A DNA stretch of 11,214 nt from Chromera velia (Eukaryota; Sar; Chromeraceae), in assembly GCA_018398765.1 (NCBI GenBank), contig JAHBMJ010000281.1, forward strand, positions 39,959-51,172, in the 5' to 3' direction. Position 1 is the first letter of the stretch; each line of letters begins with the position of its first letter. The position numbers and the translations under genes are program-made. The notes below the pieces were generated by a model. That model was not told the origin of the DNA and did no database searches. It was given only the letters and a program-made list of their open reading frames with translations. Positions 7,269 through 11,214 of the stretch are shown one piece after another.

Positions 7269-8174
7269 ATGCAGCGCCTGTTCCTTTTTTGCAGCCTGGG
7301 TACTCCCTTCTGTGAAGGCGTTCAGGCTCTGAGACAGAAGAGATTTTGTCCATCATCTTTTGCAGTCCTCTCCCTTCGAAGTTGGTCCCGCCCATGCACC
7401 CGTCTACACAGGCGGCCTTTCGTAGGCAGGGACGGGGGGACGCGCATGGGTCCGAATACTTTCCTGGGTACCCAAGGCGGTTCCGTTGTTGCGTTGGTTG
7501 GCCTCACCTGCGTGAGTGCCTCCTCTCCCTCCTCCGCCTCCGCAGGGGAGACGGGGACCGCAAGTGCGTCTTCTCTGACGGAGACGGTAAGTGCGTCTTC
7601 GGAGAGTCGTGAGGTGGGGCTCCTGCCTGTTTCTGCAGGGCGGCACGGCAAGATGGGGGGGGATTTTGAGATTCGGCTGGGTTGTTTGGAAGACGCCGGA
7701 TCGATTGCGTCGATTTACAACGAGTCGATAGACAGGGGGGACTCCACAATGGACGAGCAGAGGAAGAGCGCGGAGGATATTCGGAGGTGGATGGGGGGAA
7801 TGGGAAGCCGGGAGAGATTTCTCGTGGCGGTCTCGAGGGAGACAGACGCACTCGGAAAGGGAAAAGTCATCGGGTGGGTAGTGATCAAGCAATACAGCGA
7901 TAGGGAGGGGTACAGATTCGCATGTGAGACTTCAATTTACGTGACTCGGGGCGGCACAGGAGGGGGGGTGGGGTCGTGTCTCCAGGCGGCGGCCATTCGG
8001 GATTGCAGAGAGCTGCGGTACCACCACATTGTGGTGAGGATTTTTGACAGCAACAGGGGGAGCGTGAAGTTCCACGAGAAGCTTGGGTTTGAGACTGTGG
8101 GGATTCAGAAGGAGATCGGGTGGAAGCACGGCCAGTGGAAGGACATCCGAGTGATGCAACTGGTCCTTCGATAA
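7269..8174 (+). CDS. GNAT N-acetyltransferase, phosphinothricin/methionine-sulfone acetyltransferase type
   Basis: From ATG 7269 to TAA 8172-8174 it encodes 301 residues; the catalytic domain starts near the internal ATG at 7653 (173 residues, normal family length). Within that domain SIASIYNESI (17-26) is the family's first helix, VIGWV (72-76) a core strand, and SIYVTRGGTGGGVGS (94-108) the acetyl-CoA binding motif A with its Arg/Gln-x-x-Gly-x-Gly pattern. DSNRGSVKFHEKLGF (132-146) and the W-K-H-G-Q-W-K-D stretch near the end are typical of the PAT/Bar and MnaT/YncA group. That group transfers acetyl from acetyl-CoA to the amino group of compounds resembling methionine sulfone or phosphinothricin; the true substrate here is unknown. 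Residues 1-128 are an extension with a hydrophobic start (MQRLFLFCSL), an Arg-rich acid-poor stretch and Ser/Ala-rich sequence, which could target an organelle. The frame is also open upstream of 7269. An intron or alternative start is possible, so the N-terminus is uncertain. Bacterial origin is plausible. Confidence 0.88.
   Translation: MQRLFLFCSLGTPFCEGVQALRQKRFCPSSFAVLSLRSWSRPCTRLHRRPFVGRDGGTRMGPNTFLGTQGGSVVALVGLTCVSASSPSSASAGETGTASASSLTETVSASSESREVGLLPVSAGRHGKMGGDFEIRLGCLEDAGSIASIYNESIDRGDSTMDEQRKSAEDIRRWMGGMGSRERFLVAVSRETDALGKGKVIGWVVIKQYSDREGYRFACETSIYVTRGGTGGGVGSCLQAAAIRDCRELRYHHIVVRIFDSNRGSVKFHEKLGFETVGIQKEIGWKHGQWKDIRVMQLVLR
7587..7638 (+). other. Candidate short intron in the acetyltransferase leader
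   Basis: GTAAGT at 7587-7592 and TTTCTGCAG ending at 7638 form good splice signals 52 bases apart. Removal would shift the upstream frame to the one containing ATG 7394. The unspliced frame is also open, so the sequence alone does not decide. A weaker pair, GTGAGT at 7512 and CAG ending at 7545, is only 34 bases apart. Confidence 0.3.
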
Positions 8175-9177
8175 TTAGTTAAGTCAATGATTGAAGAATT
8201 AATACATCATTGGTAGAGATAATTAGTCTCAGAAGGAAACGTGCTCCTTCGGTGAAGCTGTGAAAGAGCTAGGGGGGTACCTGGCAGGTAGGGGAAAGGA
8301 AACGCGTTCGAAGTGAGAGGAGTGGTTTGGAAAGAAAGAAAAAGAGGGGGGCTGAGAGTCCCCATCATATCCCATGCATGTGATGTGCGGCATCATGTGC
8401 CTGGCCCTTTGGACTGCATGTGTGCAGCTATGTGCAGCCTTGAGGGTGTGTATGTTTTTTTCATGAATGCTGATCTCTCTATATATATGATTCGATACTT
8501 CCTTCTATACTCCTCTGAATATTTCTTGAATTAACATCTAGATTAACGTTCTTTTACAATTACTAGTACAATTAGAGAAAGTCGGGTTCGACTGAACACG
8601 CCCTTCATTGAACTCGGCATTACAGATAATAGTGGAAATGCTGTTTATTTTAAGTTGGATAGGATAAGAGAAGATTTATGTTCCGGGTATACTAGTCCAG
8701 GTACCCCGCGCCGTACGTCCAGTGCCTAAAAAAGGCTTATTATGCCGCTTATACCATCAGCGGCTTCGTGTAGCGTTATGAGCTGCCAGTTAAACGCTGG
8801 CCATCCATCTAGAAGATAGATCGATCGATCGATTGTTCATATGAAAAAACAGGTGAAAAAACCTTTTTATGATGCCTAGCATGATGCAGAACCTATTAAT
8901 GAATTACACTGAATCAATCAATCAACTAGTCAATCAATAATGTTCAAAGGGATATGAATTTTTAAGAGCATAGATTTATATTATTAAAATAGATTTGACA
9001 TTGAATTGATAATAAATTCGGAAAAAAGAAGAAACAAACAATAATGTTTTCCGCTGTCGCAGCTAACGCACGTCAGAGAGGCGGTTGCAGTAAGCAAAAA
9101 AAAAAGCGTTGTAGCATAAGGCTGGCTCTAGGGCTGGCTGGGATTATGCGTGCCTTCCCAATTGCCAGTGCAACAAT
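8175..9177. other. Non-coding spacer after the acetyltransferase
   Basis: No supported gene. It holds ATGCATGTG and TGCATGTG words at about 8376-8420, the hairpin cluster described separately, GATCGATCGATCGATTG at 8818-8835, and an AT-rich part from about 8850 to 9045. Confidence 0.5.
8724..8798 (+). other. Cluster of three adjacent hairpins
   Basis: Stems are GCCT/AGGC (8724-8727/8733-8736), GCCGCT/AGCGGC (8744-8749/8759-8764, 9-base loop) and AGCGTT/AACGCT (8772-8777/8793-8798, 15-base loop). The second half shares ordered words with 1645-1702. It may be a structured RNA or the core of a mobile repeat; I recognise no known RNA family. Confidence 0.4.
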
Positions 9178-9205
9178 GTCTTTCTTTCTTTCTTTCTTTC
9201 TTTCC
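9178..9205. repeat. TTTC microsatellite
   Basis: About six TTTC units followed by CCCCTTCC. They produce a false hydrophobic Phe/Ser/Leu peptide. Confidence 0.9.
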
Positions 9206-9683
9206 CCCTTCCTTCCTGTTCCCTCTTCTGTACGTGCTCCCTCAACAATCCATTACTACGTAGCTGATGCATGTGCACTTTGAATTCAGCGGTGTTCCTC
9301 TCCTCTCTGTCTCGCGGCAAGGGACTTCCAAGCAACGGGTGGCGCCCATGCAGAGACATGAAAGCCCTGCAGGATGTAGATCAGAGGTGCCGTGCCTAGG
9401 ATGGACACAAGAAAAGCAAGAGAGAAGAAACAACGCAATTAAGACTTGAAAGAAAGAAACGCCCCACTCCCCCTGCTTTCTTTCCAGTCTACGCGTTCCG
9501 TCCCTCTCCTTGCCCCTGCTCCTTCCCTCGCCCCCTTCCACGGATGACGCTCTCTCTCTCTCTCACCGCCCCTCACGCACCAACCCACCCTTCCTGGCTG
9601 CTTCTCGAGAAAGAAAGAGAAGAAAAAGAGAGCACTACTCAATTGCAGGAATCTTCCAGAGCATCACTTTTTGGTCCCTGCAG
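9206..9683. other. Non-coding spacer, C/T-rich
   Basis: C/T-rich runs at about 9460-9600 with a CTCTCTCTCTC tract near 9550-9563. No coding frame with a recognisable domain. Confidence 0.5.
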
Positions 9684-9724
<41 letters not shown>

Positions 9725-9826
9725 TACATACATATTAATACATACATGCATACACACACACACTCGCACACAGACACACACACACACACACACACACACA
9801 CTCATTCACACACACACTCGCACACA

Positions 9827-9859
<33 letters not shown>

Positions 9860-9985
9860 ATTCACACAAACACACACACACACACACACACATACATACA
9901 TACATACATATTAATACATACATGCATACACACACACACTCGCACACAGACAAACACACACACGTACACACATATATATATGTAC
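9684..9985. repeat. CA-rich compound satellite with nested duplications
   Basis: Several CA runs are separated by non-CA markers. CATATTAATACATACATGCA occurs at 9731-9750 and again from 9907 (offset 176). CACTCGCACACAGACA occurs at 9761 and 9815 (offset 54) and again from about 9937. The pattern suggests local segmental duplication rather than simple slippage. It ends with ATATATATATG. Confidence 0.95.
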
Positions 9986-10010
9986 AGAGAGAGAGAGAGA
10001 GAGAGAGAAT
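9986..10010. repeat. GA microsatellite
   Basis: AGAGAGAGAGAG run of about 24 bases following TGTAC, continuing into looser GAGA/ATGAGA units to about 10035. Confidence 0.9.
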
Positions 10011-10035
10011 GAGAGATGAGAGAATGAGAGAGGAC

Positions 10036-10726
10036 GAAGCAGTATCTTTCTTTGGCCCCTTTTTGAAAATGGAAGAAGAAAAAGAACTAAACAGAGACGG
10101 AGAACTAGGTATCCGAGATAAAAAATAACCCATGCAGGCACGTGAAGGCATCCATCCAACCCATCCAGATGGTTCCCTCACCGGTTCGTTTTTTTTTGTT
10201 CTCTCTACTTTTTTCTCGAACATCGACCGACCACCCTCCGGACAAAATTTTGCACCGGCTCAAGTAGACCAGAAAGAACCAGTGTGAGATAAATTCGAAC
10301 AAGGCAATCATTCGATGGATCGAACAAACTCTCTAGGGCTGCCTGCCTGACTGACCATGACGAGCTGAGAAGGAACGATGAGCCATCCTTATTCGACGCC
10401 CACGAACACCCTGCACCCAGGCAGGCAGAGGCAGTCACAGGGGAACAAAACAGTTCAAAGAAAAGAGAAGAGAAGAGAAGAGAAAATGGAGGGCCGGCCG
10501 GAGCGATCGAGAGAACCTCTCGACATGCCGCAGATGGATGATGTCGACCTCATGCAGGGAATCGCCGCTCGTTCTCATGATAGATCAAGCAAGCGGTTGT
10601 TCGCACGAATACTTCCTTTCTGAACACTTACTCAGTCAGGCACTCACGATCCCTAACCTGACACTATGTCCGGGTGGTATTTGTGTGACAGAATAAGTGT
10701 ATGCCCCGACAGACAGACAGACAGAC
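10036..10726. other. Spacer with purine-rich tract and no firm gene
   Basis: AGAAGAGAAGAGAA-type purine tract at about 10457-10486. An ATG at 10486 in a good AAAATGG context opens a 45-codon frame ending TGA at 10621-10623 with no recognisable domain; a first exon is possible but unsupported. A CAGA microsatellite lies at 10709-10725. Confidence 0.4.
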
Positions 10727-10835
10727 CTGAGACGGCGTCCTTGTGTCCCGTTAACTCGAGAGATGCGAGGGTCTTCCCTCTCTTCCCTTCCTCTCGGGCT
10801 TCCTCAAGGTCGGCCTTCATCTTCATCTCTTGCTC
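10727..10835 (-). CDS. Possible internal exon, charged helical segment
   Basis: On the minus strand a CAG acceptor (10836-10838) opens a 109-base frame, and a GT (10725-10726) after CAG closes it. The peptide starts EQEMKMKADLEEAREEGKRG and continues KTLASLELTGHKDAVS. It is helical and charged, suggesting a coiled coil, with GC-rich third positions. The donor GTCTGT is weak and overlaps the CAGA repeat, and the acceptor lacks a clear pyrimidine tract. Function unknown. Confidence 0.25.
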
Positions 10836-10841
10836 CTGCAC

Positions 10842-11196
10842 GCAGGCACGCAGGCAGGCAGGTGTGGAGAGGCAGGCAGGGAGGGAGACGGGTAGATAGG
10901 AGGAACTGAGAGCCTTTTTGAATCGAAGAGAGGGGCTGAATGAAGCAGACGGGAGCCAGAAGAAGAAGGGAAGGGAGGGGGCGGGAGGAGAGGGGGCGAG
11001 GAAATGACGGATAGACTATACGTACGACCTTTTTTGTCTTTGTTCTTCTTTTTTCCTTTCTGACAGTGAGACGGACCAGACCGTTCTCTCCTTCTCTTCT
11101 GTGTTTCTTTTCGTTTTCTTTTTTACTTCTTCCTGAGACTGATGGACAGACAGACAGAAAGACAGAGAGAGCAGTGTGTTGATCCCGTCATTCCAA
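10842..11196. other. Spacer of G/A-rich and T/C-rich blocks
   Basis: CAGG repeats at about 10842-10882, a GGGAGG-rich block at about 10960-11000, T/C-rich stretches at 11030-11130 and CAGA units at 11147-11165. No gene is supported. A CAG at about 11064-11066 after a T-rich tract could be a + strand acceptor. Confidence 0.4.
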
Positions 11197-11214
11197 CCCC
11201 CCCCCCCCCCCCCC
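11197..11214. repeat. Terminal poly-C run
   Basis: Eighteen C residues end the window, and the window also begins in a G-rich tract at about 14-30. This pattern is common where assemblies stop in homopolymers. Confidence 0.95.

Noticed and set aside
8575-8605. GGGTTCGACT word resembling a tRNA B box
   Set aside because: No T-stem pairing and no acceptor or anticodon arms can be drawn around it.
9044-9283. 79-residue frame with a basic N-terminus and hydrophobic stretch
   Set aside because: The hydrophobic part is the TTTC microsatellite and the rest has no recognisable features.
9510-10012. Thr-His repeat proteins on the + strand
   Set aside because: Translation of the CA satellite only; no domain or codon bias outside the repeat.
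10486-10623. 45-codon frame from an ATG in good context
   Set aside because: No domain, no clear donor site and no upstream promoter; kept only as a note in the spacer entry.

Overview
The window looks like nuclear DNA of a protist. Three things point there: a long non-coding proportion, many microsatellites, and GC-rich intron-poor genes set in AT-rich spacers. It has no bacterial operon layout and no ribosome binding sites. TGCATGC/TGCATGCA words recur, which recalls alveolate (apicomplexan/chromerid) genomes. A chromerid alga such as Chromera is my best guess, from overall impression only. The window starts in a G-rich tract and ends in an 18-C run, so it may be a whole short contig.

Layout. 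1-651: microsatellite, a 67-bp direct repeat, and what looks like the 3'-terminal exon of a + strand gene. 652-3507: no convincing gene; an AT-rich stretch, two diverged copies of a short repeat, a 75-bp tandem repeat, a CCAT microsatellite and polypurine/polypyrimidine tracts. 3508-5685: the centrepiece, two head-to-head paralogous genes for secreted, cysteine-rich, single-pass membrane proteins. They are separated by about 606 bp that carries TGCATGC sites. 5686-7268: AT-rich spacer with a TTGA microsatellite and no supported gene. 7269-8174: a GNAT acetyltransferase of the phosphinothricin/methionine-sulfone acetyltransferase type with an N-terminal extension. 8175-11214: mostly simple repeats, a small cluster of hairpins, and one possible minus-strand exon.

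Most notable observation. The + strand paralog (4822-5685) reads as a full-length homologue of the minus-strand gene in a single frame, interrupted by one TGA at 4966-4968. That TGA falls exactly where the minus-strand protein has Cys42, one of eight ectodomain cysteines. Alignment continues on both sides with no frameshift. A Cys/TGA pair between homologues is the classic signature of selenocysteine. A recent nonsense mutation (TGC to TGA) or UGA reassignment would look the same, and I found no convincing SECIS element by eye.

The two membrane proteins share an unfamiliar ectodomain and a conserved cytoplasmic TAPLLDR motif. They probably act at the cell surface or in endomembranes, perhaps co-expressed from the shared intergenic region. 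The acetyltransferase appears unrelated to them.
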